Source of the DNA: JAIQFF01 sp963725615 | GTDB taxonomy: Bacteria; Acidobacteriota; Terriglobia; Terriglobales; Acidobacteriaceae | Reading direction: 5' to 3' | DNA: 64,000 nt | Assembly (NCBI GenBank): GCA_963725615.1 | Contig: CAVRZO010000001.1 | Location: 310,001-374,000, forward strand | In this document: positions 16,828 through 25,471 of the stretch, piece by piece | Layout: the number at the start of each line of letters is the position of its first letter | Numbering within the stretch: the stretch's first letter is position 1 | The notes under the pieces: model-generated | What the model was told of the DNA's origin: nothing | The model's input: the letters and a program-made list of their open reading frames with translations, nothing else | Database searches by the model: none | Program-made: the position numbers and the translations under genes

Positions 16828-17313
16828 ATGGCCAAGAAAATAGCTAAGAATACTATCTGTCTATGGTACGACCAGGACGCCGAGGCTGCGGCCCGTTTCT
16901 ACGCCGAAACCTTCCCGGACAGCAGCGTGGGGAGTGTCCACCGCTCCCCTTCCGACTATCCCGGCGGCAAGGCGGGGAATGTACTGACCGTCGAATTCAT
17001 CGTGGCGGGCGTTCCTTGCATCGGTCTCAATGGCGGTCCCACTTTCAAGCACAGCGAGGCCTTCTCGTTCCAGATCGCGACCGACAATCAGGAAGAAACC
17101 GACCGCTACTGGAACGCCATGGTCGGCAACGGTGGGCAGGAAAGCCAGTGCGGCTGGTGCAAGGACAAATGGGGCATCTCGTGGCAGATTACGCCACGGG
17201 TGCTGACCGAAGCCCTGGCGGCCGGTGGCGAAGTGGCCAAACGCGCCTTCGAGGCGATGATGCCGATGAAGAAGATCGACGTGGCGGCCATCGAAGCGGC
17301 GATGCGGGGCTGA
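16828..17313 (+). CDS. VOC-superfamily PhnB-like protein
   Basis: A 161-residue glyoxalase/bleomycin-resistance-fold protein of the PhnB or '3-demethylubiquinone methyltransferase' type (PF06983-like). Characteristic stretches are TICLWYDQDAEAAARFYAETFPDS at the N-terminus, EFIVAGVPCIGLNGGPTFKHSEAFSFQI in the middle, and WCKDKWGISWQITPRVL at the C-terminal half. AAAGGAGTAGGCAAA gives a strong Shine-Dalgarno for the ATG at 16828. Substrate unknown; despite the old name there is no sign of a methyltransferase. Confidence 0.85.
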   Translation: MAKKIAKNTICLWYDQDAEAAARFYAETFPDSSVGSVHRSPSDYPGGKAGNVLTVEFIVAGVPCIGLNGGPTFKHSEAFSFQIATDNQEETDRYWNAMVGNGGQESQCGWCKDKWGISWQITPRVLTEALAAGGEVAKRAFEAMMPMKKIDVAAIEAAMRG

Positions 17314-17450
17314 TCGTGGCGCTAGATTCTTGATGGCGGCGGGCCGCTGGTCTCACTCGATTGTGGGCAGTCCCTGCCTTTTCTTAAGCGATGACCGCAG
17401 CGCATTTTCCAGTCTTTGCCACTGTCACAAGCAACGCCAAAGAATTCGCG

Positions 17451-17870
17451 CTATCTGGGCGGCGTATGCTCGAAAGGCAGCTTGGTGTAGCGCGCCTTCT
17501 CAAGTTCGATCACGAGCGCCACTCTCCCCTCAGGGCTGCGAACCGGGAATGGCTTGCCCGTGTACTTGAGCGAGATTGGGTCCATGTACTTGAAGTCGCT
17601 ATCAGGACGACGCTCGACCACCCGCCCTCGAAGCTGGGCTTCCCTGTACGGGTCGTGGAAGTCGACGATGGAGAGGGAGACACGCGGATCGCGTTTCGTG
17701 TTCCTTGCTTTGAGCGAGCCTTCCCCGGTACAGATCAGGACTCGGTCATCTTCGCGGCCGACCCAAACGGGTACGCTCTGCGGTGAGCCGTCAGGCATGA
17801 GAGTAGCGAGATGGGCGAAGTTGGGGCCATCGAGCAATGCTCGGATTTCGTTGGAAAGGGGGATCGCCAT
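17451..17870 (-). CDS. Pyridoxamine 5'-phosphate oxidase-fold flavin/F420-type protein
   Basis: A 139-residue split-barrel protein of the PPOX class: IRALLDGPNFAHLATLMPDGSPQSVPVWVG followed by ICTGEGSLKARNTKRDPRVSLSIVD and GKPFPVRSPEGRVALVIELEKARY. This is the pattern of the small F420-dependent or FMN-binding oxidoreductases, not of PdxH itself. The ATG at 17870 has GAGGA 7 bases upstream and is preferred to a TTG at 17900. Substrate and cofactor cannot be fixed from sequence alone. Confidence 0.8.
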   Translation of the reverse strand: MAIPLSNEIRALLDGPNFAHLATLMPDGSPQSVPVWVGREDDRVLICTGEGSLKARNTKRDPRVSLSIVDFHDPYREAQLRGRVVERRPDSDFKYMDPISLKYTGKPFPVRSPEGRVALVIELEKARYTKLPFEHTPPR

Positions 17871-18206
17871 GGAACTGTCCTCGGGAGGGATTTTGACCAA
17901 AAACTATTTCGACGGTTGGGTGGAGGGTGGGCCGGCTATCACGGACTGTGTGGAGGCAGGTCTTCGACCCGCACGGTCGAGCGAAGCTCGACAGTTTCTG
18001 CGGGTCTTATCCTCCTCGCATCCTTAGCCGAGTTGCACTCGGCCTGGCCGGGTCAAAGACCCGGCCCCACACAGTTCTTGCCTGCCCCTCGCTATTTCGT
18101 AAAAAGCACACCTCAGCGGCTTAAGCCGCAGCCTCAAGAGCTTTTGCGGCACGACTGAAGTCGTGCCCTTCCCATTGCGTTCCGGCTTCCCCGCACTCGA
18201 GAACTT
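17871..18206. repeat. Repeat-filled gap of 336 bases
   Basis: 17944-18076 is a long family A-like element with inverted ends GACTGTGTGG / CCCCACACAGTTC and internal hairpins (GTCGAGCGAAGCTCGAC, CCGGGTCAAAGACCCGG). 18116-18172 is a different unit with the perfect palindromes GCGGCTTAAGCCGC and GGCACGACT-GA-AGTCGTGCC. No gene is visible. Confidence 0.7.
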
Positions 18207-18782
<576 letters not shown>

Positions 18783-18957
18783 AAGCCGGACCGCCAAGCT
18801 TCTAGCTTATACCAAAGTTCTTGACTACCTTCCGACGCCGCGGCCTGCAGTTCGCGGCATGCACATTTTTGCGTATCTCGAATCCAAACGTGCCGAAATA
18901 CTGGCTTGACACGAAGGACTCCAGACGCCATGCTATTCCAGTTTTCAGGAAGAGCTC

Positions 18958-19281
18958 ATGCCCGAGTCTGAACCCGAAAAGCGTGCTACGCGCCGTTTTG
19001 CGTTGCGGCTGCCCGTGGCCGTCACCTATTCAGACAACGGATCGCAAGAGAAAACCGCCCAGACTCGAGACGTAAGCGCTCGCGGGATTTGCTTTTACGT
19101 GGATTCCGCCATAGCTCCCGGGTCGGTCATCGAATTCACCCTGACCCTCCCGCCCGAAATCACTCTGACCGAAAGCATCCGCGTCCGCTGTAAAGGGAAA
19201 GTCGTGCGCGTCGATGATGGCGACGGCAAAGTAGCCGTGGCCGCCGTAATCGACGAATACGAATTCCTGGCCGAACCGTGA
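18958..19281 (+). CDS. PilZ-domain protein
   Basis: A 107-residue single PilZ domain, a cyclic-di-GMP receptor fold. The RxxxR-like motif is in RATRRFALRLPV (residues 9-20) and the D/NxSxxG motif is DVSARGICF near 43. Both nucleotide-contact motifs look intact, so c-di-GMP binding is plausible. Strands such as VIEFTLTLPPE and VRCKGKVVRVDD complete the barrel. GGAAGAGCTC just before the ATG is a good ribosome binding site. Its output partner is unknown. Confidence 0.88.
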   Translation: MPESEPEKRATRRFALRLPVAVTYSDNGSQEKTAQTRDVSARGICFYVDSAIAPGSVIEFTLTLPPEITLTESIRVRCKGKVVRVDDGDGKVAVAAVIDEYEFLAEP

Positions 19282-19282
19282 A

Positions 19283-19400
19283 GCGGACGTCGGGCGTCGG
19301 ACCTTGGCGAGCCCTGCATTTCCCAATTCTAATTTCCCTTGCGTCGGATAAGTCGGAAGTCTTAGTCCCGAAGGCTGAGGTCCAACGCCCGACGGCCGCT
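19283..19400. repeat. GTCGGAC-type repeat, copy 1 (upstream of the AMIN gene)
   Basis: It begins GGACGTCGGGCGTCGGACCTTGG and ends with GGCTGAGGTCCAACGCCCGACGG. A related copy lies at 20877-20971, so the pair brackets the AMIN-domain gene. Confidence 0.6.
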
Positions 19401-19465
19401 CTTTGTTACTTCTCCCGGCACAGCCTCAGTGATATCGTTGCACTTATAACCCTTGTCCCCGGGAA

Positions 19466-20872
19466 GTGAAGTCCTTGCCCCGTATCGGCTGCCAATTTGT
19501 GTGGTCTTCGCTGCTGGCGGCTACGCTGGGCGCTAGCGTTGGCTTGGCGCAGACGCCCGACGATCCGCCTCCCCACCAGGGTCCACCTGCGGTCCTGCAG
19601 TCGGTGAAGATGATTTCCGACGCGGACGGACCTGCGCTGGAGATCATTTCCAACCAGCCTCCTGATTCCAGCATCGAGTTTCTCGACACCCCTCCCCGGC
19701 TGGTGATCGATCTTCCTCACACCAAGGTCCTGTTGCCACTGAAACGGCTGGAAGTTGGCAGCGAGCAGATCCGCACGGTGCGAATCAATCAGTTTCAACA
19801 GGCGCCGCCGGTGGCCCGGGTAGTCGTGGACCTGGTCCACCCCGTCGGGTACAGCAGCGACAGCCAGGGAGGCCGCCTGCTGGTGCGCATGCACCCCATG
19901 GCCGAGGCCCGGCAGAACATCGAAACCCCGTCCGTAGCTGCTCTCACCAAGGGCAATCAACCGACTTTCGTGCCCGTTGTTCCAGGAAGCTCAGGTGTGG
20001 TGGTAGAAGCGGCGGGCCGCCTTTCGGGCAATTCCGCGCTGACCGCTGGAGCGGAAACTACAATCCTCCACCTGGCGCGGGGCGGCGAAGTGCGCGTCTG
20101 TCCCAAGACAACTCTTTCCGTGACTCCGTCCGAGAATGGCCGCGAGCTGATGCTGGGTATGAGCACCGGCGCACTCGAAGCCCATTACACGCTGAACACC
20201 GCCGCCGATTCCGTGGTCACGCCCGACTTCCGCATGCTGCTCTCGGGTCCGGGCGAAGTGAACTACGCCATCAGCGCTAATGCTCAGGGAGATACCTGCG
20301 TCCGCGCCTTGCCGGGAAATACGGCTTCGGTGGTTGTTTCAGAACTGATGGGCAATGGCACTTACCAGGTGAAGGCCAACGAACAGGCTTTCTTCCGTGC
20401 GGGGCGGCTGGACCAGATGGAGACGACGGTGCCCGACGATTGCGGCTGTCCGCCGCCGCAAATCCCGGCGATGCGCGCCGCGTTGCCTGCGCCCACAGTT
20501 TCAGAGAAAGATCTGCCGCCGTCCGTGCATCTGGCCCAGCCTGGGGAAGAGGCGAAGCCGGTGCCACCATCAGAGTCAGGCTCCAGGATGTCGGCGCAGG
20601 AGGCGTCTCAGTCACAAGTCGCGGTAACCGTCGCTCCTCCCGGCACAGAAAACCTGCCAGCCCCTTCGCCCAACGCGCCTCACGCGCAAGTGGATGCTCC
20701 ATTCGTCTTCCGGGCCAGTGACCTGCCGCCGGCATCGGCGCCAGATCTGGGCAGAGGTACTTTGCCCATGTCGCGTACCGCCACTCCCGCCCCAGTGCTC
20801 ACTATCGCGGAGCCGCCGCGCAAGGGCGTCATGGAGAAGGTGAGGGGCTTTTTCGCTTCGATCTTTAAATAG
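19466..20872 (+). CDS. Secreted AMIN-domain protein with FecR-like region
   Basis: The protein is 468 residues. A signal peptide (residues 1-28, ending SVGLAQ) precedes an AMIN domain at about 45-140 (LQSVKMISDADGPALEIISNQPP...PPRLVIDLPHTKVLL...VARVVVDLVHPVGY), a module that targets periplasmic proteins to peptidoglycan or secretin complexes. Residues about 185-310 resemble a FecR-type beta domain (GETTILHLARGGEVRVCPKTTLSV...). The C-terminal 150 residues are Pro- and Ala-rich, low complexity and probably disordered. GTG start. No amidase or secretin domain is attached, so the role is not defined. Confidence 0.75.
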   Translation: MKSLPRIGCQFVWSSLLAATLGASVGLAQTPDDPPPHQGPPAVLQSVKMISDADGPALEIISNQPPDSSIEFLDTPPRLVIDLPHTKVLLPLKRLEVGSEQIRTVRINQFQQAPPVARVVVDLVHPVGYSSDSQGGRLLVRMHPMAEARQNIETPSVAALTKGNQPTFVPVVPGSSGVVVEAAGRLSGNSALTAGAETTILHLARGGEVRVCPKTTLSVTPSENGRELMLGMSTGALEAHYTLNTAADSVVTPDFRMLLSGPGEVNYAISANAQGDTCVRALPGNTASVVVSELMGNGTYQVKANEQAFFRAGRLDQMETTVPDDCGCPPPQIPAMRAALPAPTVSEKDLPPSVHLAQPGEEAKPVPPSESGSRMSAQEASQSQVAVTVAPPGTENLPAPSPNAPHAQVDAPFVFRASDLPPASAPDLGRGTLPMSRTATPAPVLTIAEPPRKGVMEKVRGFFASIFK

Positions 20873-20876
20873 CGGC

Positions 20877-20971
20877 GTCGGACGTCAGACCTCGGACGCG
20901 CCCTTCCCGGTCACAGCGAACCGATTCGACGTCCAAGGTCGACGTCCCGACGGCTGAGGTCCGACGCCCGC
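20877..20971. repeat. GTCGGAC-type repeat, copy 2 (downstream of the AMIN gene)
   Basis: GTCGGACGTCAGACCTCGGACG at the left and CGACGGCTGAGGTCCGACGCCCG at the right are inverted and match the copy at 19283-19400. It lies between the convergent AMIN and YtxH genes. Confidence 0.6.
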
Positions 20972-20973
20972 TC

Positions 20974-21264
20974 TTAGCGGCGCATCGCCTTGGTTAGGGG
21001 AGCTACTTTCTCTTTGACCTGGTCTGCGATTTCAGCGCCGCGCTCCATGGCTTCTTCGGCAAACTCTTTGGCTTCGTCTGTCCAGTCGTCAACTGTTTCC
21101 CGGGCGCTGTCAAATTTGCGACGCAGGTCTTTTCTCATCTGCTTGCCCGCTTTGGGGGCGAGCAACATGCCGAGCAGGGTGCCGGCGCCCAATCCGATGA
21201 GAAGGAAGGTAATTGCAGTCCCCGCGCTGTTGCTATCCGAGGCTTCGTATTTTCCACTACGCAT
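20974..21264 (-). CDS. YtxH-domain membrane-anchored protein
   Basis: A 96-residue protein with one N-terminal hydrophobic, Gly-rich segment (AITFLLIGLGAGTLLGMLLAPKAGKQMR, the YtxH hallmark including LLAPKxG) followed by a charged helical tail (RKFDSARETVDDWTDEAKEFAEEAMERG). The YtxH family is associated with general stress in Firmicutes but the mechanism is unknown. AAAGGAATTCTT before the ATG at 21264 decides the start. A TTG at 21279 is less likely. Confidence 0.8.
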   Translation of the reverse strand: MRSGKYEASDSNSAGTAITFLLIGLGAGTLLGMLLAPKAGKQMRKDLRRKFDSARETVDDWTDEAKEFAEEAMERGAEIADQVKEKVAPLTKAMRR

Positions 21265-21483
21265 AAGAATTCCTTTCAAGCTCGATTTCGTTTTGAAGTT
21301 CTGTTTGTCTGATTCTAGCTGTCCGTTCCGGGTTGGCGGGGTTTCTTTCTGCTAATTCTCCGGTAACAATTTGGGTGCTGTTCCCAAATCAGCTCAAGCC
21401 CGTGTAAAATAAAGAGTTGGAACCCCGTATCCGGCGGAAAATGTGGCCTGCCCGCCTTCCGCCGACGTAATCGCAAAAGCTTA

Positions 21484-21489
21484 AGGAGA
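21484..21489 (+). promoter_or_regulatory. Strong Shine-Dalgarno of efp
   Basis: AAGGAG sits 11 bases before the ATG at 21501. A TGTAAAAT -10-like element near 21405 would give a leader of roughly 85-90 bases. Confidence 0.55.
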
Positions 21490-21500
21490 CGTAACCAGCA

Positions 21501-22061
21501 ATGGCTATCCCCGCCACCCAGCTTCGCCCCGGCATGATCATCAAGCACAACAATGATCTGCACTCCGTTTTCAGCGTCGAGCACCGCACTCCCGGCAACC
21601 TGCGCGCCTTCATCCAGGCCAAACTGCGCAACCTGCGGACCGGCGCCATGTTCGAACACCGTTTCCGCTCGCCTGATCCCATCGAAAAAATCACCGTGGA
21701 CGAAGTTGAGATGGAGTTCCTGTACGCCGATGGCGACAGCTATTACTTCATGGACACAACCAATTTCGAGCAGACCCATCTGACCCGGGAGATTCTCGGC
21801 GACGCGGTCAACTACCTCATCTCCAACCTGACGATCAAAGTGGAATTCTTCGACGGTAAAGCGGTGGGCATTGAGCTGCCCCAGACCGTGGAGTTGACGG
21901 TGGTCGAAACCGAGCCGGGATTGAAGAGCGCCACCGCCTCCAGCGTAACCAAGCCGGCCAAGACCGAGACGGGACTGGTCGTGCACGTTCCGCCCTTCAT
22001 CAACGAAGGCGAGAAGATCCGCGTGGACACAGCGGAAGGCGCGTACCTGTCGCGAGCGTAA
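21501..22061 (+). CDS. efp: Elongation factor P, with asparagine at the tip position
   Basis: EF-P (186 residues) relieves ribosome stalling on polyproline. All three domains are present: KOW-like domain I (IPATQLRPGMIIKHNNDLHSVFSVEH), domain II (TVDEVEMEFLYADGDSYYFMDTTNFEQ) and domain III (TVVETEPGLKSATASSVTKPAKTETGLVVHVPPFI...IRVDTAEGAYLSR). The loop that carries the modified Lys34 in E. coli (PGKGQAF) reads PGNLRAF here, placing Asn33 at the tip. Lysylation, rhamnosylation and aminopentanol addition all need Lys or Arg, so this protein is probably unmodified or modified in an unknown way. Confidence 0.95.
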   Translation: MAIPATQLRPGMIIKHNNDLHSVFSVEHRTPGNLRAFIQAKLRNLRTGAMFEHRFRSPDPIEKITVDEVEMEFLYADGDSYYFMDTTNFEQTHLTREILGDAVNYLISNLTIKVEFFDGKAVGIELPQTVELTVVETEPGLKSATASSVTKPAKTETGLVVHVPPFINEGEKIRVDTAEGAYLSRA

Positions 22062-22272
22062 TGTCATCCTGAGCGGAGAGGAAAGTTCGCTTCGCGAACT
22101 TTCCGCGGAGTCGAAGGACCCCTAGAGTTAGAATGCTGCCGGCGGAGTGGGATTTGTCGTGCAGCCAGTCGTTAGTAAAATCCGAGATCATCGTCACCAG
22201 TTCAGCTTATAGGGATCTTTCGACTGCGCAGCTGCATCGCGAAGCGAAGCAGCTACTCCGCTCAAGATGACA
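22062..22272. repeat. Family C element (about 211 bp) with terminal inverted repeats
   Basis: It starts TGTCATCCTGAGCGGAG directly after the efp stop and ends CTCCGCTCAAGATGACA. The left hairpin AAAGTTCGCTTCGCGAACTTT is followed by GGAGTCGAAGGACCCCTA, and the right has GGATCTTTCGACTGCGC. The central segment differs from other copies (30010-30216, 52742-52944). Confidence 0.8.
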
Positions 22273-22289
22273 GGTGGCTAGACTTAGAG

Positions 22290-22589
22290 ATGACTTCTGC
22301 CGAGAAAACAACAGAAGCCCGACGTTTCGTCGTTCGCGGACGGGTGCAGGGCGTGGGTTTTCGCTGGTTCGTCGAACGCGAAGCACACGTCCTCGGCATC
22401 GCAGGCTGGGTTCGCAATAACGCCGACGGCAGCGTCGAGGTTTTCGCCATCGGATCACGAGATCAGTTGCTTGGGCTGAGGTCACGTCTGCGCGCCGGGC
22501 CGCGCGCGGCCCGCGTGGATGATGTCGAGGAAGTCGAAACCAAGCCTGTCGCCGGCCTCACAACTTTTCGCATCGAAGGAGCCTGGTAA
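22290..22589 (+). CDS. acyP: Acylphosphatase
   Basis: A 99-residue small alpha/beta enzyme that hydrolyses carboxyl-phosphate bonds. The signature VRGRVQGVGFRWFVEREA holds the catalytic Arg (residue 23-24 region) and GWVRNNADGSVEVFAIG holds the catalytic Asn. ATG at 22290. Its stop is immediately followed by the ATG of apt (TAAATG), so the two are translationally coupled. Confidence 0.93.
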   Translation: MTSAEKTTEARRFVVRGRVQGVGFRWFVEREAHVLGIAGWVRNNADGSVEVFAIGSRDQLLGLRSRLRAGPRAARVDDVEEVETKPVAGLTTFRIEGAW

Positions 22590-23147
22590 ATGTCGAATCC
22601 CGCGCCCAAGCAGCCGCGTCTCAACTGCGAGCCGCTGAAAAAGCTGATCCGGGAAGTTCCGGATTTCCCCAAGAAGGGCATCCTGTTCTACGACATCACC
22701 ACCCTGCTCAAGGACAAGCTCGGTCTCGCTATGCTGATCGACGCGCTCTCCGAACACTACCTCAAAGCCGGCATCGATCTGGTTCTGGGTATGGAGGCGC
22801 GTGGCTTCATCTTCGGCCCGGCAGTCGCCTATCGCCTGAATGCCGGATTTGTTCCCTTGCGCAAGCCCGGCAAGCTGCCCGCCGCCACGGCCAAGTTTAA
22901 CTACGCCCTGGAGTACGGCACCAACACTTTGGAGATCCACAAAGACGCCATCCAGAAAGGCCAGCGCGTGCTGATCGTCGACGATCTGCTGGCCACAGGC
23001 GGCACCGCCGAGGCTACGGCCAGGCTGGCCCATTCGCTGGGCGCGGAAATTGCCGGCCTGGGGTTCGTGGTTGAACTCGATTTCCTGAACGGGCGCGACA
23101 AGCTGAAAGAGTACGACGTGTTCTCGTTGCTGCACTACGGCGAGTAG
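22590..23147 (+). CDS. apt: Adenine phosphoribosyltransferase
   Basis: Apt (185 residues) salvages adenine with PRPP to AMP. IREVPDFPKKGILFYDITTLL at the N-terminus, GMEARGFIFGPAVAYRL and the PRPP loop VLIVDDLLATGGTAEAT are diagnostic. It starts at the base after the acyP stop, and the AGGAGCC within the end of acyP can act as a ribosome binding site. Soluble cytosolic enzyme; no anomalies seen. Confidence 0.95.
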   Translation: MSNPAPKQPRLNCEPLKKLIREVPDFPKKGILFYDITTLLKDKLGLAMLIDALSEHYLKAGIDLVLGMEARGFIFGPAVAYRLNAGFVPLRKPGKLPAATAKFNYALEYGTNTLEIHKDAIQKGQRVLIVDDLLATGGTAEATARLAHSLGAEIAGLGFVVELDFLNGRDKLKEYDVFSLLHYGE

Positions 23148-23186
23148 AACAGCAATTAGCAATTAGCGCTTGCACTTACCGATTAC

Positions 23187-23453
23187 TCAGGGATGGTTCG
23201 ACTCGGTGAGAATTAATACGCCTGTCTTCGGCAGGTAGCTCTTCCTCCGGAACCAATCTTCCATTGCCGCTTTCAACTCCTGGACAGGCACATGCGTCCC
23301 GATTTCCATCACCCCGTCGGCCACAGGCAGGGTGTTGTCGAACACAGTAGCGTTGGTGAAATTGCGCATCGAGAAACTGTCCAGCCACTTCAGTGGACAG
23401 GGCACGCGCCGTCCGTTCTCCTCATACTCCACGCGAATCCGGCGGGCGAACAT
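23187..23453 (-). CDS. Hypothetical protein, 88 residues
   Basis: The protein starts MFARRIRVEYEENGRRVPCP and continues with KWLDSFSMRNFTNATVFDNT and VQELKAAMEDWFRRKSYLP. It looks soluble, with mixed strands and helices and no signal peptide. No family recognised. The frame is open a further 57 residues upstream, but that part is the translation of a family A repeat (23486-23616), so the ATG at 23453 is preferred. It is convergent with apt. Confidence 0.5.
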   Translation of the reverse strand: MFARRIRVEYEENGRRVPCPLKWLDSFSMRNFTNATVFDNTLPVADGVMEIGTHVPVQELKAAMEDWFRRKSYLPKTGVLILTESNHP

Positions 23454-23485
23454 CAGGCAGCAATTTAACCACAGTTTTGAAACCG

Positions 23486-23616
23486 CCACGATCCACGGGG
23501 CAGATGCCCTCATCTGTCCCGGCGGAGCGCAGCTCCGCTGTTTTCGCGCGGGCAAAACCCTGTCGAGCTGCGCTCGACTGGGCAGATGAGGACATCTGCT
23601 CCTGCAGGGATCGTGG
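23486..23616. repeat. Family A inverted-repeat element
   Basis: Ends CCACGATCC and GGATCGTGG are inverted. Inside are GGCAGATGCCCTCATCTGTCC, the hairpin GGCGGAGCGCAGCTCCGC, then GTCGAGCTGCGCTCGAC and GGGCAGATGAGGACATCTGC. Located between the hypothetical gene at 23187-23453 and glsB-like 23703. Confidence 0.8.
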
Positions 23617-23702
23617 TGGACCAAGGGAGCCCACCAAGGGAGCCCACCGCTTGACAGGTCGCTGTCCCGGGCATAGGCTTCCGCGGCGTATCTGGAGGAC
23701 CT

Positions 23703-23951
23703 ATGAGCGGTTTGATTTACATCATTCTGGTGGGCCTGGTCGCTGGCTGGGCGACAGGCAAGATCATGAAAGGCGCGGGCTACGGCGTTCTGGTCGACAT
23801 TCTGCTCGGCATCGCGGGCGCTATCTTCGGCAGCTGGGTTTTACGCCTGCTGGGCATCTACACCAGCGGCGGGCTGATCCCGAGCATTCTGGTTGCAATC
23901 CTGGGCGCCGTGCTGCTGGTGGTCATCGTGCGCGCACTAAAGCACGCTTGA
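23703..23951 (+). CDS. GlsB/YeaQ/YmgE-family small membrane protein
   Basis: An 82-residue protein with three hydrophobic helices and conserved glycines: SGLIYIILVGLVAGWATGKIMKG, then LVDILLGIAGAIFGSWVLRLLG and LIPSILVAILGAVLLVVIVRAL. This is the pattern of the PF04226 'transglycosylase-associated' family, which is stress-induced in many bacteria but has no proven enzymatic role. CTGGAGGACCT upstream of the ATG gives a ribosome binding site. Confidence 0.88.
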   Translation: MSGLIYIILVGLVAGWATGKIMKGAGYGVLVDILLGIAGAIFGSWVLRLLGIYTSGGLIPSILVAILGAVLLVVIVRALKHA

Positions 23952-24105
23952 GGACACTAGTGGCCTGTCGCAGTGAGTTCGTTACTGCGAGTGCAGAAGG
24001 GCGATGCTGTTGATGCCCGAATGCTGGTATTGAGTGAGCACGGTTCGCTTTGGTGACCGTAACAACAGATGCGGAGTCTGGTAATGGTTGCTCCGCGACA
24101 GGCCA

Positions 24106-25185
24106 CTAGTCTGACCCTCCCGACCCGATCTGGACCAGATCGGCGGGAGAGTGCCCGTGACCACGTGTGCCCCAGCGATACGGATTCACCGAACCCGCTC
24201 GCAGGCGATTCATCAGCGAACCGACGGCCGTCGAGCCGCGCACCAGGTGGCCGATGCTCAGCGGGCCGATGAGTTTTCGCTGCTGCACATGATGCAGTCC
24301 GCTCGAGACCACGCAGCCACACTGGCTGCAGTCCGGCGTGCCACCAAAGATGCAAGGCTCGACGCGCGTTGTCAGGTCAGCCGAGAAGTTCGTAGACATC
24401 TTCGAAAAGAGACACTCCTGCGGATTCCTGGGCGGCTCCAGCAGCGCTTGCCCGATTCCCGGATTCATCAGCAGCTTGGGATAAGCCTCTCTTAGTCCCG
24501 GCAATTCCTCTGCCACCCGTTGCCGCTCCTCCATGGTGAGCATTTCCGGGGTGTGCTCGCCCTGCTGCGGGCTGTAAAGGCTGACCCAGATCCGCTTCAC
24601 CTCGGGCTGCGCCTGCCAGAACGCCAGATATTCTTCGAGATATCCGGGCCGCTTCATCATCGGCCCGGTGATCGTCCAATGAATGTTCACATCGCGGCCG
24701 CGGATGTTTTCCAGGATGCGATCGTACGTCGCTGGCTTGCGCCGCGGGTCATGGTGCTCGGGCAGCCCATCGATAGACACAGCCACCCGATTCCGCCGCA
24801 GTCCCATCCACTCCATAGGGATCGGAATGATCCCGCTGGTCACGACCATGGTGAAAATATTCTGCTGGCTGAGCGCTGGCAGTATCTGGCTGAGTTCGCG
24901 GTGCCGGATCATGGGCTCACCACCCACCAGCGAGACGTGCAGCGGCCGGTGTTTCTTCACCAACCCCAGAACTCCGGCCACCAACGCGTCGCCGCGCAGG
25001 TCCGAGAGCTCAGTGAGCTTTTTTTCGCCGCCCAGGTGAGAGTCGCCGTACGCGTAACATCCGGGACAACTTAGAGGGCACTCGCGGGTAATTTCGATCG
25101 AAAGCATGGGAGCCCGTCCGCTCAGGATGCTTCCCCAGGCGGCAAAGAGTTCTCCCACTTTCATTCCAGGCTGTGATTGAGACAT
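24106..25185 (-). CDS. Radical SAM protein of unknown function
   Basis: A 359-residue protein with the radical SAM cluster motif ECPLSCPGCYAYGD (Cys36, Cys40, Cys43), the SAM-binding GGE element in SLVGGEPMIRHREL, and VSIDGLPEHHD, as in MoaA/SkfB-type enzymes. A C-terminal Cys group (VEPCIFGGTPDCSQCGCVVSSG, plus ECLFSKM before it) suggests a second iron-sulfur cluster or twitch-like domain. Residues 320-359 look disordered. No peptide precursor or partner gene is adjacent, so the substrate cannot be inferred. It stands alone, divergent from the PEPCK gene. Confidence 0.8.
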   Translation of the reverse strand: MSQSQPGMKVGELFAAWGSILSGRAPMLSIEITRECPLSCPGCYAYGDSHLGGEKKLTELSDLRGDALVAGVLGLVKKHRPLHVSLVGGEPMIRHRELSQILPALSQQNIFTMVVTSGIIPIPMEWMGLRRNRVAVSIDGLPEHHDPRRKPATYDRILENIRGRDVNIHWTITGPMMKRPGYLEEYLAFWQAQPEVKRIWVSLYSPQQGEHTPEMLTMEERQRVAEELPGLREAYPKLLMNPGIGQALLEPPRNPQECLFSKMSTNFSADLTTRVEPCIFGGTPDCSQCGCVVSSGLHHVQQRKLIGPLSIGHLVRGSTAVGSLMNRLRAGSVNPYRWGTRGHGHSPADLVQIGSGGSD

Positions 25186-25471
25186 ATGTTTTCTACATTA
25201 GATGCAGCAGAGTGCCCGACCTGATTGGAAAAAACCGCAATCCATTCGGGAGGCGAGCGGATTCGGGGGGACGGAACCACTATGGTCAATCAGTTCCAGA
25301 ACACCAGCGTTAAGCCTAATGCTTGCATCTCGTTACCGCCTTCCCAGCACGCGAATCTGAATCCGAATCAGTCCGGCAACAGTGGGCCGCAAGCATTTCA
25401 TCCCCATCTCTGGCAGAATGGAAGGTAACGCACATCGCAAACGTTGCTACTGCTCCCACTCACTGTTCAGG
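25186..25471. other. 286-base gap between radical SAM and pckG genes
   Basis: Divergent intergenic region with GGAGGCGAGCGGATTCGGGGGG near 25250 and no recognisable operator. Small open frames are present but none has a ribosome site and family-like sequence, so nothing is called. Confidence 0.4.
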
